DNA from: CF-162 sp040882565
GTDB lineage: Bacteria; Chloroflexota; Dehalococcoidia; SM23-28-2; RBG-16-64-32
NCBI GenBank assembly: GCA_040882565.1
Contig: JBBEAZ010000011.1
Span: 84,424-148,423 of the forward strand
Reading direction: 5' to 3'
DNA length: 64,000 nucleotides
Below, one piece after another: positions 33,075 through 41,484 of this stretch (the stretch's first letter is position 1; every line of letters begins with the position of its first letter). The position numbers were made by a program, and so were the translations under genes. The notes below the pieces were generated by a model. It was not told where the DNA came from, did not search any database, and saw only the letters and a program-made list of their open reading frames with translations.

Positions 33075-34214
33075 ATGAGTTTAACGGTTGGATTGAAGGA
33101 ATTACGACCCGCCTACGGCTTTGACGAAGTCGCGATTGTCCCGGGCGACGTTACCGTCAATCCGGAACTGACGGATGTCCACTTCAGCATCGCCCATTTC
33201 ACCTTCGACTTTCCCGTTACTGCGGCTGCCCTTGATGCCGTAGTCAACCCTTCTTTCGCCCGCGAGATGGGCAGGCGTGGCGGTTTCGCGGTGCTGAACC
33301 TCGAGGGTTTGCAATGCCGTCACGATGACGCGGAGGCGGCGATCCAGGAAGTGGTGAACGCCTCGCAGGACGAGTCTGCGGCGATCATCCAGAGGTTGAC
33401 TGCCGCTCCACTCAAGGAAGAGTTGATCGGGCGGCGGGTCCGCGAGATCAAGGAAGGCGGTGCGATTTGCGCCGTCTCTTGCACTCCGGCCAATACAAAG
33501 AAGCTCGCGGGCATCGCTGTCGACGCCGGTGCTGACATCTTCGTTGTCCAGTCCACCGTGACGACGGCACGCCACATCTCCCGCAGCGAGCGCGGCCTGA
33601 TCTTTGAAGAACTGATCTCGAACATCCGGATTCCCGTCGTCGTTGGCAATACGGTTGGTTACGCGGCGACCAAGGAGCTGATGCACACCGGTGTCGCCGG
33701 CGTCCTTGTCGGCGTTGGTCCCGGCGCTATCTGCACATCGCGTGAGGTCCTCGGCATCGGCGTCCCGCAAATCACGGCGACGATTGACTGTGCTGCGGCC
33801 CGCGATGACTTCTACCGCGAGAGCGGTCGCTACATTCCGATCATCACAGACGGCGGCATGCGCAACGGCGGCGACATCTGTAAGGCCCTGGTCGCCGGCG
33901 CAGACGCGGTCATGCTGGGCACTGCCTTCGCCCGCACAGAGGAAGCACCTGGAAAGGGCGTCGCCTGGGGCATGTCGACCGGCCACGCGGCACTCCCGCG
34001 CGGCGTGCGCATCAACCCGGGCACCGACACGACCCTCGACCGTCTGCTGTTCGGCCCGACGTCGCGCACGAACGGCAGCGAGAACATTGTCGGCGCGATC
34101 CAGACGTGCATGGGCATGGTCGGCGCGCAGAACCTCGGCGAACTCCATGACGCGGAGCTCATCGTCGCGCCCTCGATCAAGACCGAGGGCAAGGTTTACC
34201 AACTGGCGCAGTAA
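33075..34214 (+). CDS. guaB3: GuaB3 family IMP dehydrogenase-related protein
   Basis: 379 aa. A TIM-barrel of the IMPDH/GMPR family: LRPAYGFDEVAIVPGD at the N-terminus, then the catalytic loop GVGPGAICTSREVLGIGVPQ with the Cys nucleophile, the phosphate-binding TDGGMRNGGDICKAL and GADAVMLGTAFARTEE. The CBS pair and active-site flap of true IMP dehydrogenase are absent, and the length of about 380 residues matches the GuaB3 branch, found mainly in Actinobacteria, Cyanobacteria and Chloroflexota; studied GuaB3 proteins have IMP dehydrogenase activity or bind purines. Single gene with its own promoter. Confidence 0.88.
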   Translation: MSLTVGLKELRPAYGFDEVAIVPGDVTVNPELTDVHFSIAHFTFDFPVTAAALDAVVNPSFAREMGRRGGFAVLNLEGLQCRHDDAEAAIQEVVNASQDESAAIIQRLTAAPLKEELIGRRVREIKEGGAICAVSCTPANTKKLAGIAVDAGADIFVVQSTVTTARHISRSERGLIFEELISNIRIPVVVGNTVGYAATKELMHTGVAGVLVGVGPGAICTSREVLGIGVPQITATIDCAAARDDFYRESGRYIPIITDGGMRNGGDICKALVAGADAVMLGTAFARTEEAPGKGVAWGMSTGHAALPRGVRINPGTDTTLDRLLFGPTSRTNGSENIVGAIQTCMGMVGAQNLGELHDAELIVAPSIKTEGKVYQLAQ

Positions 34215-34223
34215 GCACCTTCG

Positions 34224-35333
34224 CTACGGCAGGTACGCGAGCGGGTCGACCGCCGCGCCGTTGATCTGGATCTCGAAGTGCAGGTGGTTGCCTGTGCACC
34301 AGCCCGTGCAACCCACCGCGCCGATGCCTTCGCCCTGGCTGACGTACTGACCCTGGGCGACCCAGATAGAGGAGAGGTGCGCGTAGAGGGTCTGCGTGCC
34401 GTCGGCGTGGCGGACGATGATGTAGTTGCCGTAGCCGTTGTCGCGGTAGGTTGCGAGCACGACCTGGCCCGACCCCGCGGCGGCGATGGCAGTCCCGTAC
34501 GGTGCGCCGATGTCGATGCCCTTGTGGAAGCTGCCCCAACGTGGGCCGTAGTAGCTGTTGAGCGAACCGCTCACCGGCCAGATGTAGCCGATGCTCGGAA
34601 TGGGCGCCGATACTGGCTCAACGGCGACTCCAGCCGGCAGTGGCCCTCCGAAGGCGGGAGGGTCAGCCGGCGCCGGCCCCGGCTCGGGTTCTGGCAGCGG
34701 CTCGGGCTCGGGCGGCGGCGGTGGCACGGCGCCGGGCAAGACGAGGACCATGCCTTCGATGATGTTGTCGGGCGAGACCAGTTCGTTAGGAGCAAACTCG
34801 ACGATGGCAGCCGGATCGACGTTGTAGGTCGCGGCGATGTCGGTGATGGTGTCGCCGAGGCGGACGTCATAGACGAGGCCTTCGGTGCCGGGGATCAGCA
34901 GGTTTTCGCCGATGATCAGGGAGTCGGGGTCGGCACCCACTTCCGGGTTGTTCCAGATGAGGTAGTCGATGCTGACGCCGTAGGTCTCGGCGATGGCGCT
35001 GAGGGTGTCTCCGGGCGCGACTTCGTAGGTGAAGAAGGCGACCGGCTCACGGAGTTCGCTATCTCCAGCGTCGTCGCCGGCCACCGCGTTGGTGTCAGAC
35101 TGCCCCTCTGTCGTTTGGTCAGTCGGGGCAACGAGGTACCCGAGGTTGCCGGAGCGCGACGCGTCACTGCTGCGCCCGAGCGCGAATGCGCCCGCGGCGA
35201 GGACGAGCACCACCAGGGCGGCGTGTGATACGGGACTGCGCCGTTCCGCCAACCAGCGGAGCGACTCTATTCGGTTTAGGCGTCCAGCAAGGTCCAGCCA
35301 GCGAGGGCGGCGCTGGCCGGGGTCGGGGCTCAT
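34224..35333 (-). CDS. Membrane-anchored LysM-M23 peptidoglycan endopeptidase
   Basis: 369 aa from the ATG at 35333, eight bases after GGGGGAG; a GTG at 35363 sits too close to its ribosome site. One membrane helix lies around residues 38-54 (SHAALVVLVLAAGAFALG). Two LysM repeats follow (PGDTLSAIAETYGVSIDYLI; LGDTITDIAATYNVDPAAI), a Pro/Glu-rich linker (PEPEPLPEPEPGPAPADPP), and a C-terminal M23 domain with FHKGIDIGAPYGT, HADGTQTLYAHL and NHLHFEI, i.e. the HxxxD and HxH zinc ligands. It would cut cell-wall peptide bridges outside the membrane. Convergent with guaB3. Confidence 0.92.
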   Translation of the reverse strand: MSPDPGQRRPRWLDLAGRLNRIESLRWLAERRSPVSHAALVVLVLAAGAFALGRSSDASRSGNLGYLVAPTDQTTEGQSDTNAVAGDDAGDSELREPVAFFTYEVAPGDTLSAIAETYGVSIDYLIWNNPEVGADPDSLIIGENLLIPGTEGLVYDVRLGDTITDIAATYNVDPAAIVEFAPNELVSPDNIIEGMVLVLPGAVPPPPPEPEPLPEPEPGPAPADPPAFGGPLPAGVAVEPVSAPIPSIGYIWPVSGSLNSYYGPRWGSFHKGIDIGAPYGTAIAAAGSGQVVLATYRDNGYGNYIIVRHADGTQTLYAHLSSIWVAQGQYVSQGEGIGAVGCTGWCTGNHLHFEIQINGAAVDPLAYLP

Positions 35334-35618
35334 AGGGCGGCTCCCCCCGCTCGGGCCCAGCACTTCCTCCCCACGTCATACGCCTGGCCCGTCTACGAGT
35401 AGTCGGGCGGAAGTATAGCCCGATTGTGCCGGGCGCCACAAACCACACACAGAGGGATTAGCCGCTGTTCAACTGACGTGGGCGCGACGATGCGAGAAGA
35501 GAGCGGAGGTAGAGTCTATTAACTGCGCAATGCGACGAAATGCGCCCGTGAGCGCTCGTTTTAATTGGATTCTCACTGGAATCCAACGCCGGTCACTCAT
35601 CAGATTGCGGCGGAACTG
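35334..35618. other. Noncoding stretch between LysM-M23 and methyltransferase genes
   Basis: 285 bases on which I find no gene: the open frames here are short or antisense extensions of neighbours. It probably contains the promoter of the LysM-M23 gene, but no convincing hexamers stand out. The region 35500-35580 is locally AT-richer than its surroundings (tctattaactgcgcaatgcg and ttttaattggattctcac). Confidence 0.4.
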
Positions 35619-36356
35619 TTAGTCACCGACGGGTCGTTTACAGATGAACAGCTCCTGGCTGCCTGGCTCGACCTCGCTGTGTACGAGCGGCGCCGCCGAT
35701 ACGTCGAAGCCGGCGTCCACGAGCCAGCGGATCCAGTCTTCGCGGCTGAAGAGGCCGCCGACATGACGATCGTGGACGACACGCACGTTGTCTCCTTCAA
35801 GCAGAAGGAAGGCGTAGTCGGTGGAGTATTGCGTGTCCGAGGGGTCGGGGTCGCGCGTCCATTCGAGGTAGCGGGCGCTGCGACGATCACCGTCGTGCCC
35901 GCCTTCATCAGTGGATTCTCGGAAGTTCTCGCGGGTGTGATCCGGCGCGAAGAGCACGGCGCCGCCGGGCCGGCAGTGGATGAACGCGGTCTCCATCGCT
36001 GCGCGAAGGTCGGCCTCGGTGGTCATGTAGTCGACAGCATCGTGGACGAAGACTACGTCGAAGGTTCGTCCGAGCCGGAGAGTGCGCATGTCGCCCTCGA
36101 TGTGCTCGCATTCCGGGTTGAGCGCGCGGCTGACGGCCAGCATGGCGGGCGAGACGTCAGTAAGCGTCAGCTGCCAATGCGCCTTCAGGTGCGAGGCGTT
36201 GTTGCCGCCGCCGCTGCCCAGTTCGAGGGCCGTGACCGGTGGCCTGTCGCACGCTTCAGTGAGCAAGCGGCGGTAGAGCGCTGCTTCCTCCGCGTAGGAC
36301 TCGGGGGCAGTGATCAACGGGAACCATTCGGCCAGGTCTTCGTAAATCTTCGGCAT
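35619..36356 (-). CDS. Class I SAM-dependent methyltransferase
   Basis: 245 aa. The SAM motif I is ALELGSGGGNNASHL about residues 43-57; DVSPAML is the acidic strand-2 end, EGDMRTLRLG is motif II and FDVVFVHDAVDYM motif III, with HCRPGGAVLFAPDH at post-motif. All core elements of a Methyltransf_25/11 domain are intact, unlike the degraded copies elsewhere in the window. The substrate is unknown. The gene is transcribed alone and diverges from the bactofilin gene. Confidence 0.85.
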   Translation of the reverse strand: MPKIYEDLAEWFPLITAPESYAEEAALYRRLLTEACDRPPVTALELGSGGGNNASHLKAHWQLTLTDVSPAMLAVSRALNPECEHIEGDMRTLRLGRTFDVVFVHDAVDYMTTEADLRAAMETAFIHCRPGGAVLFAPDHTRENFRESTDEGGHDGDRRSARYLEWTRDPDPSDTQYSTDYAFLLLEGDNVRVVHDRHVGGLFSREDWIRWLVDAGFDVSAAPLVHSEVEPGSQELFICKRPVGD

Positions 36357-36496
36357 TGACGTAAGAATACCGCGCTATTGCTCTGAGAAATATCGGAAGT
36401 AATCGGCAGTAGCCATTTGCGACGCAAGGCGTTATCCTGTTAGCCCCTTCGTGTGGGAACCCCCGCATGAAACGAATAGCCGATGGGAGGTCGATT

Positions 36497-37081
36497 TTGA
36501 AGCTCGGAAACAACCGCCGCGAGTACGGCAAACTGAGCAGCGACTGGCAGAAGCAGACGATGACGGAGAGCGTCCCGGAACGTGAGGAGCTCGATACTGA
36601 GTTTGAGCCGGAGCCCTCGTACCTGGCGCCCGCGACTGAGTTCCGCGCCACAGGGCCGTCGGACGACTTCGCGAGCGTGATCGGCGCTGAGTCCTCATGG
36701 CAGGGCAACTTCAGCACCGAAGGAAGCGTGCGCGTGGAAGGCACGGTGTCTGGAGAGATCCGGGCTGCGGGCACGGTCTTCATCAGCAACGGCGCTGAAG
36801 TGAAGGCCACCGTATACGGCCATTTCGTGATCATTGCCGGATCGTTCGACGGCAAGCTGTACTGCACGGAGCGCCTGGAGCTGCAGCCCTCGAGCAAGAT
36901 CAAGGGCGCGATCCACACGAAGGCGCTCTCGGTCGGCGAAGGCGCGTTCATCGACGGCGAGATCCACATGGGCGATGTAAAGGATTTCGCGGCGATTGAG
37001 CCCGTGTCGGCCGCTGTACCCTCGCGGAACGGTGACAAGGAAAAATCCGCTGCGCGGGCATCGGGGACGGGCGACAGCTAA
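36497..37081 (+). CDS. Bactofilin family cytoskeletal protein
   Basis: 194 aa from the TTG at 36497, which has GGGAGG six bases upstream; an in-frame ATG at 36467 is the alternative, with only a weak ribosome site. After a charged, probably disordered N-terminus (about 60 residues, acidic EREELDTEFEPEP), the bactofilin core follows: a right-handed beta-helix of about 16-residue rungs (FSTEGSVRVEGTVSGEIR, ISNGAEVKATVYGHF, SSKIKGAIHTKALSVGEG). Bactofilins polymerise without nucleotide and help set cell shape or membrane/peptidoglycan localisation. Convergent with the ceramide-type operon, whose last stop is 3 bases away. Confidence 0.87.
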   Translation: MKLGNNRREYGKLSSDWQKQTMTESVPEREELDTEFEPEPSYLAPATEFRATGPSDDFASVIGAESSWQGNFSTEGSVRVEGTVSGEIRAAGTVFISNGAEVKATVYGHFVIIAGSFDGKLYCTERLELQPSSKIKGAIHTKALSVGEGAFIDGEIHMGDVKDFAAIEPVSAAVPSRNGDKEKSAARASGTGDS

Positions 37082-37084
37082 CCG

Positions 37085-38065
37085 CTAGATCCACCCGGCG
37101 GAGCGATACCACTCATGCGTCAGCCGAGCACCCTCGGTGACTTGGACGGCTGCGCGCCAGCCCAGGTCTCGTTGGAGGTCGTCCGCTGAGCAGACCCAAT
37201 AGCGCTGCCTCATTTCGCGGACCTTGTCGCGGTCGAATACCTGGGCGTTGCCTGTAAGGCGACCGAATAGTTCGCTCGCCAGTCCTGCTACCTGGTAGCC
37301 GGGGAGCGGCACCGGCAACATCAGCGCGCGCCGGCCGACCGCCATCTCGATGGCTGTCAACAGGTCCCGCCAGGTGTAGACATTGCCGTCCTCGGGAGAG
37401 TACGTCTTGCCACCGACTGCCGCTTCCGCGGTCGTGGCGGCGACGACTGCGCTCGCGGCGTCCGCCGCGTAGACGATCGAGAGTTTGTGGCTTCCGCCAT
37501 CGAGCAGCGGCGCGAGCCGGTAACGCACGATTTTGAAGAACGGCAGCAGAGCCGGGTCGCGCGGACCATAGATCACGGGCATCCGGAAGATGACGCTGCG
37601 ATCGGCAAGTTTCGAGGTCATGGTGACGTCCTCGCCGCCGAGCTTTGAGCGTCCGTAGGCGCTGACCGGCATTGGTTCGTCATCGACCGGCCGCGGAAGT
37701 CCGTCCGGACTCGGGCCGTGAGCGGACTGACTGGAGATGTAGACGAAGCGTTGGATGTCCGGCGCGTTCTGCTCGATCGCCTGGATCAGGTTCGCTGTGC
37801 CGCACTCGTTTACGGCGCGGAATTCGGCCTCATTTCGTGCTTTGATTAGCCCAGCGGGGTGCACGACAGCGTCGACGCCCCGCACCGCTGCGCCGAGGGA
37901 TTCTGGTTCGGTGACGTCGCCCAACGCCTCTTCGTACTTAAACGTGAGGAACTGCTGATTGCTGGTCGGGCGAAGCAGCAGGCGGATGTCGTGGCCTGCG
38001 GACGAGAACTGCTCAGCAATGTGCGAGCCGAGGAAGCCGCTGGCGCCGGTGACGAGGACCTTCAT
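37085..38065 (-). CDS. NAD-dependent epimerase/dehydratase (candidate ceramide reductase, CerR-like)
   Basis: 326 aa from the ATG at 38065, which shares a base with the upstream stop (TGATG); the longer frame is a shadow. Extended-SDR features: TGASGFLG at residues 6-13, VVHPAGLIKA, YISSQSAHGP and the Tyr-x3-Lys pair in SAYGRSKLGG. The last gene of an operon with a serine palmitoyltransferase-like enzyme and a GNAT-fold acyltransferase, so I infer it reduces the 3-oxo group of the oxidised ceramide, as CerR does in Caulobacter. Alternative: a generic nucleotide-sugar or hydroxysteroid dehydrogenase. Confidence 0.78.
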   Translation of the reverse strand: MKVLVTGASGFLGSHIAEQFSSAGHDIRLLLRPTSNQQFLTFKYEEALGDVTEPESLGAAVRGVDAVVHPAGLIKARNEAEFRAVNECGTANLIQAIEQNAPDIQRFVYISSQSAHGPSPDGLPRPVDDEPMPVSAYGRSKLGGEDVTMTSKLADRSVIFRMPVIYGPRDPALLPFFKIVRYRLAPLLDGGSHKLSIVYAADAASAVVAATTAEAAVGGKTYSPEDGNVYTWRDLLTAIEMAVGRRALMLPVPLPGYQVAGLASELFGRLTGNAQVFDRDKVREMRQRYWVCSADDLQRDLGWRAAVQVTEGARLTHEWYRSAGWI

Positions 38066-39234
38066 CAGAGGGACTTTTCGTAGATGCGGTAGGTCTTGTA
38101 CCGCTTTGCGCCGATCTTCTTGATCAGCGAATTGATGGGGCCGTTGTCCTCGAGTGTCCAGCCGAATTCCGCCCATTCATATCCGCGCTCCTTGGCGCCG
38201 CGATAGAGCTCGTCGCACAGCAGATAGGCGAGACCGGCGTACTGCCGCGAGCGGAACTCCTTCTTGATGCCGAGGAGGAGCAGGCGTCCGGACTTCGGCC
38301 GGCGGATCTTGAGGCGCCAGAGGAAGCGCAGCCAGCCAAACGGTAGGATGTGGCCGTTGAGCGGCTTCAACGCCCAGTTGACGTCGGGGAGGGCAAGCGC
38401 CATGCCAGCCGGCACTCCGTTCACTTCGACGACGGGGATAATGTCGGTGTCGACGACCAGCTTGAGATCGGCCGACATTTGTGCCGCTTCAGCATCGGTC
38501 GCCGGCACGAAGCCCCAGTTTTCGCTCCAGGCGTCGTTGTACAGATTAAGGACGGTCCGCACCTCGCTGTCGAAGTCCTTCATCCGAGCCCGGCGTACGG
38601 ACACCTCGGGCCGCGATCGTAGCTCGGCGACCATACGACGGGGCGCGCCTTCAGGCACGGGCAAGGTTTCCCATGTCCAGGCGTAGATGTCCTTGGCTTT
38701 GACATAACCCGAGGTCTCAACGAGGCGCAGGTAGTACTCGGGCGTGTAAGCCATCAAGGGCTGGGGCGACGAGTCGAAGCCCTCCACGAGGAAACCGACC
38801 TCGCCGTTGACGGAGAAGTTCAGGGGGCCGCGGATGGAGTCCATACCGCGGTCGCGCAGCCAGTGCTCGGCGGTCGTCAGAAGGGCAGTTGCCGTCTCTG
38901 GATCGTCGTGGCATTCGAAAAAGCCGAAGAAACCGGTCTGCTCGTTGTGATAGCGGTTGTGCTCGCGGTCGATGTGGGCGGTGATCCGGCCGACGATCTC
39001 GCCGGCGCGTCGTGCCAAGAACAGCTGCACGTCCGCATGCAGGTAGAAGGGATTCTTATTGGGCGAGAAACGGTGGTGCTCGGTATAGAGAAGCGGGGGC
39101 ACCCAGTAAGGGTTTCCGTGATAGATGCGCCACGGCAAGCGGATGAAGGCGTCGAGGTCCTTCTTCGATTCTACCGGGGCTACCTGGGCGGTGAAGGCGA
39201 TGACGCTAGGAGATGACACCGAGCCTGCGGCCAA
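38065..39234 (-). CDS. GNAT-fold acyltransferase-like protein (candidate bacterial ceramide synthase)
   Basis: 389 aa. The N-terminal half has a conserved family pattern, IYHGNPYWVPPL, then RRAGEIVGRITAHIDREHN and TGFFGFFECHDDPETA, typical of a large YghO-like acyltransferase family of GNAT fold; the C-terminal half has AGMALALPDVNWALKPLNG and ends KIGAKRYKTYRIYEK, where a GNAT would bind the thioester. The gene overlaps the downstream end of the serine palmitoyltransferase-like gene by 29 bases and shares a base with the epimerase start. In Caulobacter an N-acyltransferase with a GNAT-type fold performs ceramide synthesis; the match here is by context plus family resemblance. Confidence 0.72.
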   Translation of the reverse strand: MAAGSVSSPSVIAFTAQVAPVESKKDLDAFIRLPWRIYHGNPYWVPPLLYTEHHRFSPNKNPFYLHADVQLFLARRAGEIVGRITAHIDREHNRYHNEQTGFFGFFECHDDPETATALLTTAEHWLRDRGMDSIRGPLNFSVNGEVGFLVEGFDSSPQPLMAYTPEYYLRLVETSGYVKAKDIYAWTWETLPVPEGAPRRMVAELRSRPEVSVRRARMKDFDSEVRTVLNLYNDAWSENWGFVPATDAEAAQMSADLKLVVDTDIIPVVEVNGVPAGMALALPDVNWALKPLNGHILPFGWLRFLWRLKIRRPKSGRLLLLGIKKEFRSRQYAGLAYLLCDELYRGAKERGYEWAEFGWTLEDNGPINSLIKKIGAKRYKTYRIYEKSL

Positions 39235-40501
39235 CGATCTCGAACTTGCCCAGCGCCTCGTCCACCATTTCGTCCTTGTGCGTGGCCATGCAGCTCGTGC
39301 GGAGGATCGCCTCGCGCAGGTTCACGGCCGGGTAGATGCAAGGGTTCGTGTAGATGTCTTCCTCAAACAGGGCCTTCCAGAACATCACCGTCCTGTACTC
39401 GTCCCCAACGTTCACCGGAACGATTGGTGTAGCGGACCCGCCGACATCGAAACCGAGTTCCTGTAGGCCCTCTCGCCAGCGCTTGGCGATCGCTTGAACG
39501 CGCTGCACAATTTCGGGTTCGCGCTCGATCACATCGAGCGAGGCCAGGGCGGCGGCGGTTGAAGCGGGCGGGAGGCTCGCACTGAAGAGCATCGAGCGGG
39601 CGAAGTGTTTAATCCAATCGACGACCTCGCGCCGTCCGGCGACGAAGCCACCGATTGACGCCAGAGACTTGGAGAAGGTCCCCATGATGATGTCGACTTC
39701 GCTCTCAATGCCGAAGTGACTGGCTGTACCCCGTCCGCCCTCGCCGATGACGCCGATGCCGTGCGCGTCGTCGACGACGATCCGTGCCTTGTGGGGCTTG
39801 CAGGCCGCGACGATCTCTGGCAAGGGTGCGATATCGCCGCCCATGCTGTAGACGCCGTCGATGATCACGAGCGCAGCCTTGTCGGTCCGCGACAGCACCT
39901 GCTCCAGGTGCTCGGCGTCGTTGTGGCGGAAGCGGATCATCTCCCCTTCGGCGAGCTGGCAACCGTCGTAGATGCTGGCGTGGTCTGACTTGTCAACAAC
40001 AGCAACGGAGCGCTTGTCGACGAGCGTCGAAATGATGCCTAGGTTCGCCTGGTAGCCGGTGGTGAAGACGAGCGCCGCTTCGGTGTGGAGGAACTGGGCG
40101 ACGCGCTCTTCGAGCTCCTCGTGCAACTTCGTGCTTCCGTTCAGCAGCCGCGAGCCGGTCATCGACGTGCCGTACTCGCGAACAGCCTGTTGCGTCTTGT
40201 CGACCACGTATGGGTGGCGGGTGAGGCCGAGGTAATTGTTGGAGCCGAACATCAGGACGCGCTTGCCGTTGATCTGCGCGACGGGGCCGTCGTTGTTGTC
40301 CAACGGCATGAAGAACGTGTAGAGGCCGAGATCGCGCGCGCGATCGACGAGGGTGAACTGCTGGATCTTGGAGAAGATGTCCCGGCCTTCCCCTCCGTCG
40401 TAACGGTCCAGGAAGAGACCGTCCATGGTCACATCTTCGGGGAGCGCGGGAAGCGGTACCGCGGTGGCGGGTGTCTCCGGGACTCGCTCAGTTTCTCTCA
40501 T
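39206..40501 (-). CDS. Serine palmitoyltransferase-like PLP enzyme (alpha-oxoamine synthase family)
   Basis: 431 aa. PLP lysine K278 within GTFSKSLASIGGF; the ring-stacking H174 in KSDHASIYDG and the D244/H247 pair in VVDDAHGIG are conserved, as is FGSNNYLGL near residue 85. The family includes BioF, Kbl, HemA and Spt; the GTFSKSLASIGG form and an N-terminal extension of about 50 residues favour serine palmitoyltransferase over BioF or Kbl. It would condense L-serine with an acyl thioester to form 3-ketosphinganine. First of three overlapping genes, followed by an acyltransferase and a reductase in the order a ceramide pathway would need. Confidence 0.82.
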   Translation of the reverse strand: MRETERVPETPATAVPLPALPEDVTMDGLFLDRYDGGEGRDIFSKIQQFTLVDRARDLGLYTFFMPLDNNDGPVAQINGKRVLMFGSNNYLGLTRHPYVVDKTQQAVREYGTSMTGSRLLNGSTKLHEELEERVAQFLHTEAALVFTTGYQANLGIISTLVDKRSVAVVDKSDHASIYDGCQLAEGEMIRFRHNDAEHLEQVLSRTDKAALVIIDGVYSMGGDIAPLPEIVAACKPHKARIVVDDAHGIGVIGEGGRGTASHFGIESEVDIIMGTFSKSLASIGGFVAGRREVVDWIKHFARSMLFSASLPPASTAAALASLDVIEREPEIVQRVQAIAKRWREGLQELGFDVGGSATPIVPVNVGDEYRTVMFWKALFEEDIYTNPCIYPAVNLREAILRTSCMATHKDEMVDEALGKFEIVGRRLGVIS

Positions 40502-40573
40502 AGTGGCAGCCTGGCCAGCTTGGATACACTATAAGCGAGCCAACTTGCCCGAACAAGGATGACCAGTGGGCGC

Positions 40574-41362
40574 CTATGGCTTGGCCTGCTTGAGGAAGTG
40601 CGAGAGCAGCGCAACCGGCCGCCAGCCCATCCGGGCGTATATGTGCTTCGGGGTGTCCGTGGGATCCGCGGCGATCACCACCGGCCCAGCGCCCTTGCTG
40701 CGAGCGTCGGCTACACAGTGATGGATCAGGGCCGTCGCGACGCCCTGCTTGCGCACATCTGGGTGGGTGAAGAGGTCCTCTACCTGCCCGACGCCGGCGA
40801 TGCCGGCCCATGAGTTGAAGTAGCCCACGGGTTTGTCCTTCACATAAGCCATGAAATACTGCACAGGTGGCTGCTTCTGTCGCCGCGAGACCCACATCTC
40901 GCGCGCAACGTCGTCGGCTGCGGGGCGTTTTGTCCGCTCGTGATGCTCGCGCCACTCCACGAGCATCAGCTCCCAGAACGAGTCCCAGTCGGCGTCCGAT
41001 TCAACCGGACGGATGTCGTTGCGGGGTGCCGAGCCGATCAACTGATTTTCCAGGACGAAGACCAATCCATCGTTTCGCTCGTATCCTTCGAGCGCGAGCC
41101 GGGCGGCGAACGCAGGTGGAGTGCGGTAGTCGACGTCGAAGCGGCGGTGCGTGGAGGCCGAGTACTCACGGTCCATGACGGCGAGGAAAGTATCGATCTC
41201 CTCGGGAGTCGTCGGGCGGGCGCCGGTGACGTGGTTCGCGTCGTAGATGCGAGGCGTGGCCGTGTTGCGAACGAATGTGGCGCCCATCAGCTCGAACGTG
41301 TCGTTGCCGAGCATGAAGTTGCCTGCATCGGTGGCGATGGCTTTGTCGGTGAGCGTGGTCAT
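40574..41362 (-). CDS. GNAT family N-acetyltransferase
   Basis: 262 aa, ATG start. The N-terminal part (to about residue 120) is a poorly conserved helical region; the C-terminal GNAT domain has YVKDKPVGYFNSWAG, VEDLFTHPDVRKQGVATALI with the Q/RxxGxA acetyl-CoA loop, and TPKHIYARMGWRP as the terminal beta-bulge motif. Substrate is unknown. A terminator-like hairpin upstream (41398-41438) separates it from the preceding minus-strand gene, so it is probably its own transcript, read towards the serine palmitoyltransferase-like gene, which begins 72 bases downstream. Confidence 0.82.
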   Translation of the reverse strand: MTTLTDKAIATDAGNFMLGNDTFELMGATFVRNTATPRIYDANHVTGARPTTPEEIDTFLAVMDREYSASTHRRFDVDYRTPPAFAARLALEGYERNDGLVFVLENQLIGSAPRNDIRPVESDADWDSFWELMLVEWREHHERTKRPAADDVAREMWVSRRQKQPPVQYFMAYVKDKPVGYFNSWAGIAGVGQVEDLFTHPDVRKQGVATALIHHCVADARSKGAGPVVIAADPTDTPKHIYARMGWRPVALLSHFLKQAKP

Positions 41363-41397
41363 CGCGCCAAATCATACCCCGACGAGGACAAAGAGAA

Positions 41398-41438
41398 CGG
41401 GCAGAGCAAGCTGGGGGGCACTTCGCTTGCTCCGCCCG
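41398..41438 (-). terminator. Rho-independent terminator downstream of the gene at 41485-41880
   Basis: Arms at 41398-41411 and 41425-41438 pair over 14 positions with one A-C mismatch (CGGGCAGAGCAAGC against GCTTGCTCCGCCCG), around a 13-base loop. On the minus strand the stem is followed by TTCTCTTTG, a moderately T-rich tail, so it can stop transcripts from the unknown gene just upstream before they enter the GNAT gene. Confidence 0.65.
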
Positions 41439-41484
41439 CGACGGTGGAGGAACTGTTTGGGGCGGTTCTTACCGCTTCAGACGC

